This document shows positions 43,301 to 51,866 of a DNA stretch of 63,482 bases, one piece after another (the first letter of the stretch is position 1; every line of letters begins with the position of its first letter). Both the position numbers and the translations under genes were made by a program. The stretch is from NCBI GenBank assembly GCA_913057245.1, contig CAJXNH010000021.1, positions 1 through 63,482 of the forward strand. Direction: 5' to 3'. The notes below the pieces were generated by a model that ran no database searches, was not told the DNA's origin, and saw only the letters and a list, made by a program, of their open reading frames with translations. Source of the DNA: an uncultured Phaeodactylibacter sp. GTDB lineage: Bacteria > Bacteroidota > Bacteroidia > Chitinophagales > Saprospiraceae.

Positions 43301-45846
43301 TCGCCGGCAGATAAGCCCGTTTGCAGGGAGTCCGTACCCAGCCCTTCCCAGTCGAAACTGTAGGGGCCATTAGGTGCTGGAAGTTCCAGTGCAATAGCGC
43401 CATCAGCAGCACCTTTGCAGCTAACCGGCGTGATTTGCCTGATGATTTCCAGCGGTGCAGGTTCGGTGACCGTTACATTTAGGGTAGTACCGCAGTTGGC
43501 GCCATCCACTACTGCTACCTGATAGGTCCCGGCAGCTAAGCCATTGAAGATACCGGTCGTGTTTTCCACCCCATTCAGTGCAAACTGATACGGGCCGACG
43601 GTGCCGGAAGCGCTCACTTCAACGCCTCCGTCGCTGCCCCCGTTACAGGTGATGGGCGTAGTATCCAAAAGCGTGACATTTGGAGGCACACAATCCAACG
43701 TCTGACAGGTGATGGTCCTTGAAAAACCGGGGCATTCGCCTACTCCGCGCACCTCAATAGTTACATTAGTCAAAAAGCCCAGGTTGCTGACCGTATGATC
43801 GGTAGTGCCATTGGAAGGCATCCAGGGCCCGCCATTCACATTGACTTCGTATCCGCCGGTAGCACCGGCCACTTCTTCCCAGTCTACTGTGACACTGCTG
43901 CCTGTAACATTCGCACAGTTCAATGCCGGCGCCTCAGGCCCTTCAATAACTTCAACCGTAATCGTATCTGATGTGGTACAGCCGTAGGAATCGGTGGCAT
44001 TCAGAATGTAGGTGGTGGTCGTATCCGGTGTGGCGATCGGATTGGGGCAGTCCACACAACTCAGCCCGGCGGCAGGCTGCCATTCGTAGGCAATCTCGTA
44101 GACCGGATTGAAAGTGATGGTCCAGCTGTGCAGCGTACCACCCGCACTTGGTGTATCGTCAATCATCAGTAACTGCCAGGTGCCATTGGAATTCTTATCG
44201 TCCCCGTAGAGGTCGGACCAAACGCCCTCCGGCGCCCAGCTGCCGGTGAATGGCAAATCGCTGACCGGCAGGGTATTGATGTTGGTGGTCGCCTCCGGCG
44301 TAAAGCACATGTCGATGAAAAAGTCCTGCCCCAGGGCATTTCCTCCATCTGCGCCCACATCTGTCGCCAGCTCCATAAACTGATCGTTGGGCCCAATGAG
44401 GAAAAAGTCCATATCATCAATCCAGCGGTGGTTGAAGCTATCAATACAAACCGATTGGATGACCCCCGGGCCAAGCGTGGGCGGGATGACCCCGATGGCC
44501 GTCACCGGAGAGAACAACTGCACATTTGGCGGATTGGCCGGAATACTAACGGGGGAGGTACTGGTAAAGGAAGGCGGAGGCGGCAGAGGCACTGGCAGCT
44601 CGCCCATCAGTTCCAGGCTATCGCCCAGGCACAACTGCACATCCGGGCCTAAATCAGCCGGTATCAATGGGTTCTCACGTATGAGAATGGGTATAGTATC
44701 GCGGTTGCAGGGGTCCCGCTGCACGTCGATCAGAATGGTCTCTTCCCCCTCATCAGTACCATCTTCAAAGGCGATGATTGGAATACTGATGGTACTGTCT
44801 CCGGCAGGAATGAACAGATCGGAAGGGATAAAGGCGTAGTCCACACCATTCTCAGCTGAGCCCAAAATCTGGTAGTCAATTGGATAATCTGACTCTACCG
44901 GGCCGGGCAAACTAAAGGTCAGCAAACCTTCCGCACAACCCTCCGCTACCGATCCATCGAGGCTAACGGTCGCAGCTTCAACATTCAGGGAGCCTGTACC
45001 GAAGCTCTTAGCCTCCAGGAAAACGCCAGAGTCGAAAGCTCCGTCGCTCACATCCGCAATCACCAGCTTGATGGTATAGATGCTGCATGGCTGTACCACC
45101 GCTTCAGCCGTGAAAACATTGGAGAAACCATCGAATACCGGTTGGTTATTGGAGTTATCGTTGTCGTTGTAAAATTCGGAATAGTCCAGGCTGCCCTCCG
45201 GAGGCGTACAGTTGCCAATGCTACCGTTCGACCCCACCATACCGGAGTTGAGGTTGTTAATCGTCACCGGCAGATTGGTACCAGGCAGAAGCGCAATATT
45301 TTCTGCATTATTGGAAAAAGGGCCATTGATGCCTGGCCCGCTGATGAAAAACCCGAAGACGTCGTTGAAGTTAGAGCAGGCATACTCCGGGTATTCCTCG
45401 GAGCCAAAGATGTAGTTGAAGCGGAGGGTATCCGATATCGGAATAAAGGTGATGGTGTAGCGTACCAGGTCATTCACCTCTACCCCACCGGTGATGGCTA
45501 GCAGATCAGGGTCTGCGAGATTCGTGCCCATATTGGAATTGGAGAAGTCATCTCCCACCTGATCCACCCCCGTCCCTGCATTAGAAGCCGCAAAACCAGT
45601 CGACATAACGATGCCCCGGTCGATACCGATTTCGTCCTGTGCCTGATTGAAGAAACCTACAGACTGAGGGTTACCGTTGAATTGGATATCCAACACTTCC
45701 ACACCTTCGCCCAGGAAGACATTCGAGATCAGGTTTTGAGGCGTAAAGGGACCGCTGGTAGCGACACTCATATCCTGTCCAAAAGCGGTAAGGCAAAAAA
45801 TCAGGAAAGCCGATGCGCTCAGTAGTTTTCTGGTAATGGTGCTCAT
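40387..45846 (-). CDS. Giant T9SS type B adhesin with 12 SprB repeats
   Basis: About 1819 residues from ATG 45846 (MSTITRKLLSASAFLIF...AFGQ signal). Domain order: choice-of-anchor L (about 30-260, with YNYIFGSEEYPEY-like RFNYIFGSEEYPEYACSN), a Calx-beta-like segment (about 290-380), a proprotein convertase P-like domain (about 440-575), an Fn3-like domain, twelve SprB repeats of about 75 residues (about 718-1642, with C-x-G...GG..PY.Y.W..G and D.NGC), an Ig-like piece, and a type B sorting domain (VPTGFTPNGDGNNDILSV ... IFDRWGELVF, about 1722-1819). Family knowledge: T9SS secretes such proteins to the surface, where SprB-type adhesins can mediate gliding or attachment. A longer start at 45894 exists but precedes the signal peptide. 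Confidence 0.93.
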   Translation of the reverse strand: MSTITRKLLSASAFLIFCLTAFGQDMSVATSGPFTPQNLISNVFLGEGVEVLDIQFNGNPQSVGFFNQAQDEIGIDRGIVMSTGFAASNAGTGVDQVGDDFSNSNMGTNLADPDLLAITGGVEVNDLVRYTITFIPISDTLRFNYIFGSEEYPEYACSNFNDVFGFFISGPGINGPFSNNAENIALLPGTNLPVTINNLNSGMVGSNGSIGNCTPPEGSLDYSEFYNDNDNSNNQPVFDGFSNVFTAEAVVQPCSIYTIKLVIADVSDGAFDSGVFLEAKSFGTGSLNVEAATVSLDGSVAEGCAEGLLTFSLPGPVESDYPIDYQILGSAENGVDYAFIPSDLFIPAGDSTISIPIIAFEDGTDEGEETILIDVQRDPCNRDTIPILIRENPLIPADLGPDVQLCLGDSLELMGELPVPLPPPPSFTSTSPVSIPANPPNVQLFSPVTAIGVIPPTLGPGVIQSVCIDSFNHRWIDDMDFFLIGPNDQFMELATDVGADGGNALGQDFFIDMCFTPEATTNINTLPVSDLPFTGSWAPEGVWSDLYGDDKNSNGTWQLLMIDDTPSAGGTLHSWTITFNPVYEIAYEWQPAAGLSCVDCPNPIATPDTTTTYILNATDSYGCTTSDTITVEVIEGPEAPALNCANVTGSSVTVDWEEVAGATGGYEVNVNGGPWMPSNGTTDHTVSNLGFLTNVTIEVRGVGECPGFSRTITCQTLDCVPPNVTLLDTTPITCNGGSDGGVEVSASGTVGPYQFALNGVENTTGIFNGLAAGTYQVAVVDGANCGTTLNVTVTEPAPLEIIRQITPVSCKGAADGAIALELPAPNGPYSFDWEGLGTDSLQTGLSAGDYPVAITDVTGCVALDTLAVPEPDSLLATAMVTDISCAGDSSGVVSLELTGGTLPYQVAYDGGLVAVSDSSVVTEIPAGSFAANIQDANGCTLSLPFEIEEPAPLTLQLSGTDALCADSLSGRAVVVPAGGTAAYSYLWRNDGALIGTDSVIAEVPAGTYTLELTDANGCLVIDSISIDEPDSIAYELLPFPASCAGLSDGGVEVNASGGTGTLMYSWSDIGAGPEDRDDLSSGTYFLTITDDNNCTVADSFSVTQPEILLNTTETTPTQCNGDASGTATVTPEGGTGPYTYLWEDGQQDSIATGLLSGPIEVTVTDANGCTALDTVVVAEATELALSFAPNDPLCQGTPTGSITVTPEGGAGDYTFAWSDQQSTATASNLLAGTYALTLTDANGCTLTDSVTLQDPEALSSSTNSTMATCLPEPDGSATVVVGGGTPGYEYEWSNGQTVPVAQGLDEGMYMVTVSDANDCAIVDTAYVDGIPELDLDFTTAQTSCNGAADGSITITPSGGDGNYTYSWSNGLPAQPDQTGLESGVYGLTLTDGLGCEATASITVAQPSAIVITADVDRVTCSGGEDGQIALTVTGGTPPYTTTWSNGATGLNIENLGLGTYTATVRDANNCLATLEVAVAESSPISLFSEMTAVECYGERTGGASIDVSGGLPPYTYLWSNGGTDSLINGVAAGAYTVSITDAANCTQTETIVIEQPDTALTATVEGLDVSCFGDKDGRIEISASGGTPTYRYSIDGGAFFSGNSTFIGLEPGTYDIQITDANDCRFLAEDAVIGEPEEIIVDLGGTQSINYGDTVRINPEITGGLSPFGFEWFPQDSSVLSCFRCSAPLATVEFQRSIRVIVTDIAGCTGEDIMTLYARKLRPVEVPTGFTPNGDGNNDILSVLAREDIEVDILTFRIFDRWGELVFERNNIQPNQPAEGWDGDYRGALAQPGVYLWVVEVEYADGLTEVFKGQTTLIR

Positions 45847-45894
45847 AGTATGCGGTATAACACTTTTAAAAGCCTGCCGGGCCGGGTGATTCAT

Positions 45895-46343
45895 AAGTTG
45901 TAGTCTCAGTCAAAATAAAGCAAAAATGGCAGCGTGGGCATTCCTAAGAATGAGTTTCCACTTTTCCGCCACTCATCAAAACAGAAATGCACTGTAATGA
46001 TTTTTGGCAATATTTTTCAAAAATAAGGTGTTTGCGGCAAAATGAAGCGTTCCTCCCTCATCTATTCGCCGGAGGGTTCTGAATTTGACATTTTACTCTA
46101 TATTTTCCCCCCGTTAATCTAAAAAATCCGGTATTCTTTCCAAATGCCCGGTATTTTCGGATGCTGTTTAAGAACACTCACCCGTAAAACAACTGTTATA
46201 CCTCCTGTAAACCGGGTTGCTCCGTGATGCAAGGAAAGCGCTGCGGACGTGCCCGGAAAAGACAAAATACCAGATCGCTTTGCACGTATCAGCCAGGCGT
46301 ACTGGAAAGCCACAACGATAAACGAATATAATCATACCAATCC
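45895..46343. other. Divergent intergenic region between the adhesin and sppA
   Basis: This A+T-rich region should hold promoters for both genes. I see short inverted motifs (CATTC..GAATG near 45940) and a repeated CCGGTATT (46131 and 46150), but no gene, RNA or clear consensus promoter. Confidence 0.4.
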
Positions 46344-48113
46344 ATGGGACAATTTCTGAAATTTCTATTAGCCTCCTGCCTTGGCCTGTTCATCGGTTTT
46401 TTCCTCCTTATGGGGATCGGCGCCCTTGTGATCGGGCAGGCGATCAGCGCCTCCGAAAAAGTAAAGGATGTAGAGGCTAACTCGGTGCTCCACCTGACCC
46501 TCGACCGCCCCATCCCGGAGCAGACCAATAACCTGGAGATCGACCCCTTCGCTTTCGAAACGGAGAGCACCCTGGGGCTGACCGCCATTGTGGATGCTAT
46601 CGACCGGGCAGCCGAAGACGATGATATCAAAGGTATATTCCTGGAGCCTGAGCAGTTGAGCGCCATCGGGCTTGCCTCCTCAGGAGTGATCCGCGACGCG
46701 CTGGTGGATTTCAAGAATAAAGGCAAATTCATCATTGCCTTTGGCGATTACTACACACAAGCGGGCTACTATTTGGCGGCTACTGCTGACGAGGTCATTC
46801 TCAATCCCCTTGGTATTGTGGACTTGCGGGGCTTCTCCTCACAAATCCCGTTCTTCAAGGACATGCTGGACCGCATCGGCGTCAATATGCAGGTGTACTA
46901 CGCCGGCAAATTCAAAGGCGCTACCGAGCCCTACCGTCTTAATGAACTGAGCGATGCCAACCGGCAGCAGATCCGAACCTACCTGGATGATGTGTACAAC
47001 CACTTTCTGATGGGGCTGAGTGATGCCCGCGGACTAAGTGTACCGGAGCTCAGGCAGATTGCCAACGACTACGAAGGCATGGACCCCAACAGCGCGCTGA
47101 GCAGTGGCCTTGTAGACGTAATCGACCACCGGGACGCTGCCCTAAACCGCCTGCGTGAACGTATCGGACTGGAAGAAGATGAAGACATTAAACGAATAGG
47201 TCTGAGCGCTTACGCGAAAGCCAGCAAAGCCGATAAAGACTACTCCATAAAAGACAAAATTGCCATCATTTATGCAGAGGGTGCTATTGTAGATGGCAAT
47301 GGCACACCGGGCACGATAGGCGATGAGCAGTACGTAAAATACATCAAAGAGGCCCGCAAGAGCGACCGCATCAAAGCCGTTGTGCTCCGGGTGAACTCAC
47401 CGGGCGGCAGTGCCATGGCTTCCGAGAATATCTGGAAGGAAATCCGCCTGACGCAGGAAGCTGGCAAACCGGTGGTGGTATCTATGGGAGACTACGCCGC
47501 CTCCGGTGGTTACTACATCTCCGCAGCCGCCGATTCGATTTTCGCTGAGCCCAATACTCTGACCGGCTCTATCGGCGTCTTTTCCCTGATTCCAGACGCG
47601 AGCGAGTTGATGAACGAGAAGCTCGGTATCCACTTCGATACGGTGAAGACCGGAGATTTCTCTCTCGGTATCACACCATTCTTCCCGATGTCCCCACAGG
47701 GGGCGCGTCTCATGCAAATCCGTACCGATAGTATGTATGAGACTTTCCTGCAGCGGGTAAGCGAAGGTCGCGGACTCCCCAGAGATTCCGTCCACGCGAT
47801 CGCACAAGGTCGAGTCTGGACCGGCAATGCAGGTTTGCAAATTGGTCTTGTGGACGCCCTCGGCGGATTGGACCGCGCCATTGAAGCCGCTGCGGCACTG
47901 GCAGAACTGGAAGAATACCGCACCACCGATTACCCAAAAGTGAAGGACCCCATTCAGCAACTAATGGAAGAGTGGCTGGGCGAGGACAATGTCCGTGCCC
48001 GGGCTATGCTAAAGTATCAGTTGGGTGATAATTATAAACATTACCGGCTGGTGAAAGACCTGGCGGAAAGCAAGGGTGTACAGGCGCGTATGCCTTATTT
48101 GCTGTCGTATTAG
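46344..48113 (+). CDS. sppA: Signal peptide peptidase SppA, 67 kDa type
   Basis: 589 residues, the long tandem-domain form. One N-terminal membrane helix (about 7-34). The catalytic Lys is probably Lys191 in KFKGATEPY and the nucleophile Ser387 in AASGGYYIS, by comparison with the E. coli enzyme. VLRVNSPGGSAMAS and LTGSIGVF are also conserved. SppA degrades leftover signal peptides at the inner membrane. Length and active site are normal; it appears to be a single-gene unit. Confidence 0.95.
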   Translation: MGQFLKFLLASCLGLFIGFFLLMGIGALVIGQAISASEKVKDVEANSVLHLTLDRPIPEQTNNLEIDPFAFETESTLGLTAIVDAIDRAAEDDDIKGIFLEPEQLSAIGLASSGVIRDALVDFKNKGKFIIAFGDYYTQAGYYLAATADEVILNPLGIVDLRGFSSQIPFFKDMLDRIGVNMQVYYAGKFKGATEPYRLNELSDANRQQIRTYLDDVYNHFLMGLSDARGLSVPELRQIANDYEGMDPNSALSSGLVDVIDHRDAALNRLRERIGLEEDEDIKRIGLSAYAKASKADKDYSIKDKIAIIYAEGAIVDGNGTPGTIGDEQYVKYIKEARKSDRIKAVVLRVNSPGGSAMASENIWKEIRLTQEAGKPVVVSMGDYAASGGYYISAAADSIFAEPNTLTGSIGVFSLIPDASELMNEKLGIHFDTVKTGDFSLGITPFFPMSPQGARLMQIRTDSMYETFLQRVSEGRGLPRDSVHAIAQGRVWTGNAGLQIGLVDALGGLDRAIEAAAALAELEEYRTTDYPKVKDPIQQLMEEWLGEDNVRARAMLKYQLGDNYKHYRLVKDLAESKGVQARMPYLLSY

Positions 48114-48152
48114 TTAGTCAGGCTGAGCAAGGCTGAGAATAAGGTTAAGGTC

Positions 48153-48237
48153 GAGGTTGAGGGCACTCCGATGGCTTTTCCCCGAGGCGACAGTTCACTG
48201 CCGCTCCCTGCGGAGGGTCCCGGCTGGTCTCAACCTC
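48153..48237. repeat. Short inverted repeat in the spacer after sppA
   Basis: GAGGTTGAG (48153-48161) and CTCAACCTC (48229-48237) are perfect complements 67 bases apart, with further loosely matching GGTTAAG/TAACC motifs around them. It could be a terminator-like or degenerate mobile structure. The rest of 48114-48328 shows nothing recognisable. Confidence 0.35.
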
Positions 48238-48328
48238 ATCCTCCCATAGGACTGGTACAGGACTAACCTCAACCCAAGCCAAGACAAAACCATAATACTA
48301 TATCACCAACACACCAAACCCCACAACC

Positions 48329-48865
48329 CTAATACCCCACAAACGCCCGCGCATGCGCCTCCATTACCTTCAGGGTATCCGCATCAGTGATTTCGCCATT
48401 GCCATTCTTTAATTTAGAAATACTGGAGATAGGCAGTTTATTAGGCATCACCGTCATGCCCAGGTAATTGAGCACGCCGGTAAGGTGGTCCATCCCGCGC
48501 AGGTTGCCCGCTCGTCCGGAGGCAATACCCACCAAAGCAGCTTTTTTATTCTGGAAATTACGGCTGTACTCCCGCACCGAGCAGGCATCAATGAAAAGCT
48601 TTACCGATCCTGGGTAGCTGCCGTTGTACTCTGGCATTACGAACACCATTTTATCAGCCGGCAGCACGTACTCGTCCTGCAGGGCGGCAACAGAAGGCGA
48701 CTGTTCGGAATACATCGCTGCATGAAACCAGTCATGGGGAATTTGCTCCAACGCCAGCAGTTTCACCTCGTCTTCTGTATGCTTTTGCAGCAAGTCGGCG
48801 TACAATTTCGCAAAATTCAGGCATTCGCTGCCCTTTCGGTTAGTACCGGATATTACGGTTATCAT
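48329..48865 (-). CDS. NAD(P)H-dependent FMN reductase (flavodoxin-like)
   Basis: 178 residues from ATG 48865. ITVISGTNRKGSECLNFAK forms the FMN phosphate loop, MVFVMPEYNGSYPG is the flavin-ring loop typical of the NADPH-dependent FMN reductase/azoreductase family, and VGIASGRAGNLRG follows. It probably supplies reduced flavin or reduces quinones or azo compounds. A longer frame to 49039 adds 58 residues without homology to the family, so the inner start is chosen. Stand-alone minus-strand gene. Confidence 0.9.
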   Translation of the reverse strand: MITVISGTNRKGSECLNFAKLYADLLQKHTEDEVKLLALEQIPHDWFHAAMYSEQSPSVAALQDEYVLPADKMVFVMPEYNGSYPGSVKLFIDACSVREYSRNFQNKKAALVGIASGRAGNLRGMDHLTGVLNYLGMTVMPNKLPISSISKLKNGNGEITDADTLKVMEAHARAFVGY

Positions 48866-49160
48866 AATTTTGTTTAGCGGCTCGTTTGAAATACAGACAT
48901 AGTTTACGCAATATGAAGTGGTTTGCAACATTGAAGCGAGCCACTTCCCAGCGTAAATGCTGACCATCCTGCCTTTAAGGTGGTCAAAGCCTAAAGGCGG
49001 CGAGACACGGGCAAGCATTGAGTAGGTTTGCTGTGGCAAACTACTTAATCGTCAGTATACACAGTTGGCGCCCTAAAATTGTTTAACACTTTCCAATTCT
49101 GTTCAATTTTCCTATCTTGATGCCTCTGCAAAACCAAGTAATCACCAAAAGCAAAAAATA

Positions 49161-49841
49161 GTGAAACTAACGTACTACGGCCACTCCGCCTTCGGGCTGG
49201 AAACCATGGGCAAGCACATCCTGTTTGACCCCTTTATTTCACCCAATGAACTGGCAGCTGAGGTGAAGGTGGATGAGATAAAAGCCGACTACATCCTCGT
49301 TTCCCACGGGCATCAGGACCATGTGGTGGATGTCGAGTCTATTGCCAAACGTACCGGCGCCAAAATCATTTCCAACTTTGAGATCGTCAGCTGGTACGGA
49401 GAAAAGGGGCTGGAAGGCCACCCTATGAATCACGGCGGCAAGGTCAAATTTGACTTCGGCATCGTCAAATACGTCAATGCGGTCCACTCCAGCGTACTAC
49501 CCGATGGCACCTACGGCGGCAACCCCGGTGGCTTCGTCATCTGGAATGAGGAAGGCTGCCTGTACTTTGCCGGCGACACTGCCCTGACCATGGATATGAA
49601 GCTCATCCCTATGACCTGCCCGGCCCTTGATGTAGCTATTTTGCCCATAGGCGACAACTTCACCATGGGGTACGAAGATGCCCTGATGGCCTGCGATTTC
49701 ATCAACTGCGACCGGGTGGTCGGCTGCCACTACGACACCTTCGGGTATATTAAAATTGACCACAAGGCCGCGCAAAAAGCTTTTGATGCTAAAGGAAAAG
49801 CGTTAATTTTGCCAGCAATCGGCGAAAGCCTTGAACTATGA
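49161..49841 (+). CDS. UPF0173-type metallo-beta-lactamase-fold hydrolase
   Basis: 226 residues starting at GTG 49161. LVSHGHQDHVVD supplies the H-x-H-x-D-H zinc motif, with YFAGDTALTMDMK and VVGCHYDTF as further metal ligands. The start MKLTYYGHSAF is the family's own N-terminus. Members are predicted hydrolases of unknown substrate. An AAAACCA motif is present about 25 bases upstream. It lies just upstream of parA but is separated by 206 bases. Confidence 0.92.
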   Translation: MKLTYYGHSAFGLETMGKHILFDPFISPNELAAEVKVDEIKADYILVSHGHQDHVVDVESIAKRTGAKIISNFEIVSWYGEKGLEGHPMNHGGKVKFDFGIVKYVNAVHSSVLPDGTYGGNPGGFVIWNEEGCLYFAGDTALTMDMKLIPMTCPALDVAILPIGDNFTMGYEDALMACDFINCDRVVGCHYDTFGYIKIDHKAAQKAFDAKGKALILPAIGESLEL

Positions 49842-49870
49842 TGCGGTGCGGAACAGCATCATACACAGCA

Positions 49871-49991
49871 GGGTGAAGTACGTTTTTGTTCTTCCGGCCA
49901 GGTAATTAATCCCGACAGTATGCCTTTAATGCTGATGCGGTATTACCAGGGTGTTACAACCACCGAGCAGCCGAAGCACACTACTTCACCC
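49871..49991. repeat. Long-range inverted repeat upstream of parA
   Basis: GGGTGAAGTA (49871-49880) and TACTTCACCC (49982-49991) are perfect 10-base complements 101 bases apart, and the second arm is followed by TTCATTTTTTAG. It may be a terminator of a structured RNA, or chance. It is not a compact palindrome, so it is unlikely to be a parS site. Confidence 0.35.
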
Positions 49992-50047
49992 TTCATTTTT
50001 TAGCGGTCCGGACAGCATTGTTCGGGCCATCAACATGGATTCAGATT

Positions 50048-50848
50048 ATGGGAAAAGTCGTAGCTATAGCCAATCAAAAAGGCGGCGTGGGCAAAACCAC
50101 CACTGCCATCAACCTGGCGGCCAGCCTGGCCATCCTGGAAAAAAAGGTCCTGCTCATTGATGCAGACCCACAGGGCAACGCCACTTCCGGCGTCGGGGTA
50201 ATGCCGGAGGATATCGAAACGACGATCTACGATTGCCTCGTGGGCGGACTGGAAACGGAGGAGGCTATTTACGAGACGGACACCCCCAACCTGCATATCA
50301 TCCCTTCCACCATTGACCTGGTCGGGGCCGAAATCGAGCTCGTCAGCCAGATGAAGCGCGAGTTCCTGATGCAGGACGTGGTGAATCAGGTACGGGACGA
50401 CTACGACTATATCTTCATCGACTGCCTGCCTTCCCTGGGCCTCATCACGGTAAATGCCCTGACGGCTGCTGACTCCATTCTCATCCCGGTACAGTGCGAG
50501 TTTTTTGCGCTCGAAGGCCTGTCCAAGCTCCGGGAGACCATCGACCTGGTGCAGAAGAAAATCAACCCCAATCTGGAAATCGAGGGCATTCTGTTGTCCA
50601 TGTATGATACCCGCCTGCGCCTGGCTAATATTGTGGTGGAGGAAGTTCAGAAAATGTTTGAAGATGAGGTATTTGAAACCATCATCCATCGTAACTCCAA
50701 GATCGGCGAAGCGCCCAACCTGCACATGCCGGTGGTCATGCTCAACGCCGGCAGCCGGGGCAGTATCAACTTCCTCAATCTGGCGCGGGAGTTCCTGACC
50801 AACAACAACGATCAGATGGAAGGCGTGCCCACCCTGCAAGCCGATTAG
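50048..50848 (+). CDS. parA: Chromosome partitioning ATPase ParA (Soj)
   Basis: 266 residues. The deviant Walker A is ANQKGGVGKTTTAINLA (about 8-24), followed by VLLIDADPQGNAT and DYIFIDCLPSLGLIT. This is the small chromosomal ParA type without an N-terminal helix-turn-helix. It works with ParB and parS to segregate the origin region. ATG 50048 starts directly before the conserved GKVVAIANQKGG; an in-frame TTG at 50018 would add ten unrelated residues. parB follows 25 bases later. Confidence 0.96.
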   Translation: MGKVVAIANQKGGVGKTTTAINLAASLAILEKKVLLIDADPQGNATSGVGVMPEDIETTIYDCLVGGLETEEAIYETDTPNLHIIPSTIDLVGAEIELVSQMKREFLMQDVVNQVRDDYDYIFIDCLPSLGLITVNALTAADSILIPVQCEFFALEGLSKLRETIDLVQKKINPNLEIEGILLSMYDTRLRLANIVVEEVQKMFEDEVFETIIHRNSKIGEAPNLHMPVVMLNAGSRGSINFLNLAREFLTNNNDQMEGVPTLQAD

Positions 50849-50873
50849 TCACTCCCCAAAAACCAAGTAACCT

Positions 50874-51827
50874 ATGGCCAAACGCATCAGCAAGAAGAAA
50901 AAGCCCAGTGCAGACGATTTGCGAAGCTCCCTGCGCACCGTTGCCGGTAAAGGTTCGGGCAGCGGCGGGCGGCTGTCGTACTTCAACATCACCGAAGAAG
51001 ACATAAAAAATGACCCGGCGGGCGTCAGCAAAGAGCTCGCCAACACCGTAGCGATGGTCCCCGTGGTGCAAATTGCCCCCAACCCGGACCAGCCGCGTAA
51101 GGAATTCGAGCCGGAAGCCCTACAGGAACTGGCCGATTCTTTGAAGACCTACGGGCTCATTCAGCCCATCACCGTGCGCCGCTTCAACGACCACGAATAC
51201 CAGATCATCTCCGGGGAACGCCGCTGGCGCGCCGCCCAACTCGCTAAACTGGAGGACATCCCCGCCTACATCCGCATCGCCAGCGATCAGGAAATGACCG
51301 AGATGGCCCTGGTGGAGAACATACAGCGCGAAAACCTCAACCCGATGGAGGTCGCCTTCTCCTACCACCGCCTGATCGAAGAATTCAACCTCTCCCACGA
51401 GATGCTGGCCGAGCGTGTCGGCAAAAAGCGGGCCACCATCACCAACTACCTCCGCCTACTCGACGTCCACCTGGAAGTCATGCAAGCCCTGAAGTCGGGC
51501 GACATCAGCATGGGCCACGGCCGCGCCCTGGCCGGCATTCCCGACAAGCTGCTACAAAAAAAAGTCCTCGACAAAGTCCTGGAAAGCCGCCTGAGCGTCC
51601 GTGATACCGAGCGTCTCGTCCGCGAGTACAGCAAGCAGACCAAAAAGAAAAAGGCCCTGCCCGACAACTATCAGCGCATCCTCAACGAACTCCGTGCCAA
51701 ACTAGGCTCCAAACGCATTGACCTCAAGCTTAAGGACGCAGGCGCCGGTAAGGGGCAGATTGTGGTGCCCTTTGGATCTGTGGAGGAGCTGAATGCGTTA
51801 CTAGAGGAGTTGGAGGTGCGAATATAG
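50874..51827 (+). CDS. parB: Chromosome partitioning protein ParB (Spo0J), CTP-type
   Basis: 317 residues. Basic N-terminal tail (AKRISKKKKPSADD). The ParB/Srx domain contains PNPDQPRKEFEP, GLIQPITV, IISGERRWRAAQ and MALVENIQRENLNPMEVAFS, the C and P motifs of the CTPase/clamp, followed by a helix-turn-helix (AERVGKKRATITNYLRLL) for parS binding and a C-terminal dimerisation segment. AAAACCA lies 8 bases before the ATG. In many Bacteroidota parB is followed by the DUF5683 gene and dapB; here two other genes come first. Confidence 0.96.
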   Translation: MAKRISKKKKPSADDLRSSLRTVAGKGSGSGGRLSYFNITEEDIKNDPAGVSKELANTVAMVPVVQIAPNPDQPRKEFEPEALQELADSLKTYGLIQPITVRRFNDHEYQIISGERRWRAAQLAKLEDIPAYIRIASDQEMTEMALVENIQRENLNPMEVAFSYHRLIEEFNLSHEMLAERVGKKRATITNYLRLLDVHLEVMQALKSGDISMGHGRALAGIPDKLLQKKVLDKVLESRLSVRDTERLVREYSKQTKKKKALPDNYQRILNELRAKLGSKRIDLKLKDAGAGKGQIVVPFGSVEELNALLEELEVRI

Positions 51828-51866
51828 GGGGCTACGGAAACTGGAAAAATCAATCGATCTAATCTA

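Noticed and set aside
48866..49039. A 58-residue N-terminal extension of the FMN reductase
   Set aside because: The family fold starts at ITVISGTNRKGS; the extension shows no signal peptide or homology, and the inner ATG fits.
49041..49080. TTGGCGCCCTAAAATTG as a second sigma-54 promoter before the MBL-fold gene
   Set aside because: The GG and GC doublets do not have the required spacing and the second half lacks the GC.
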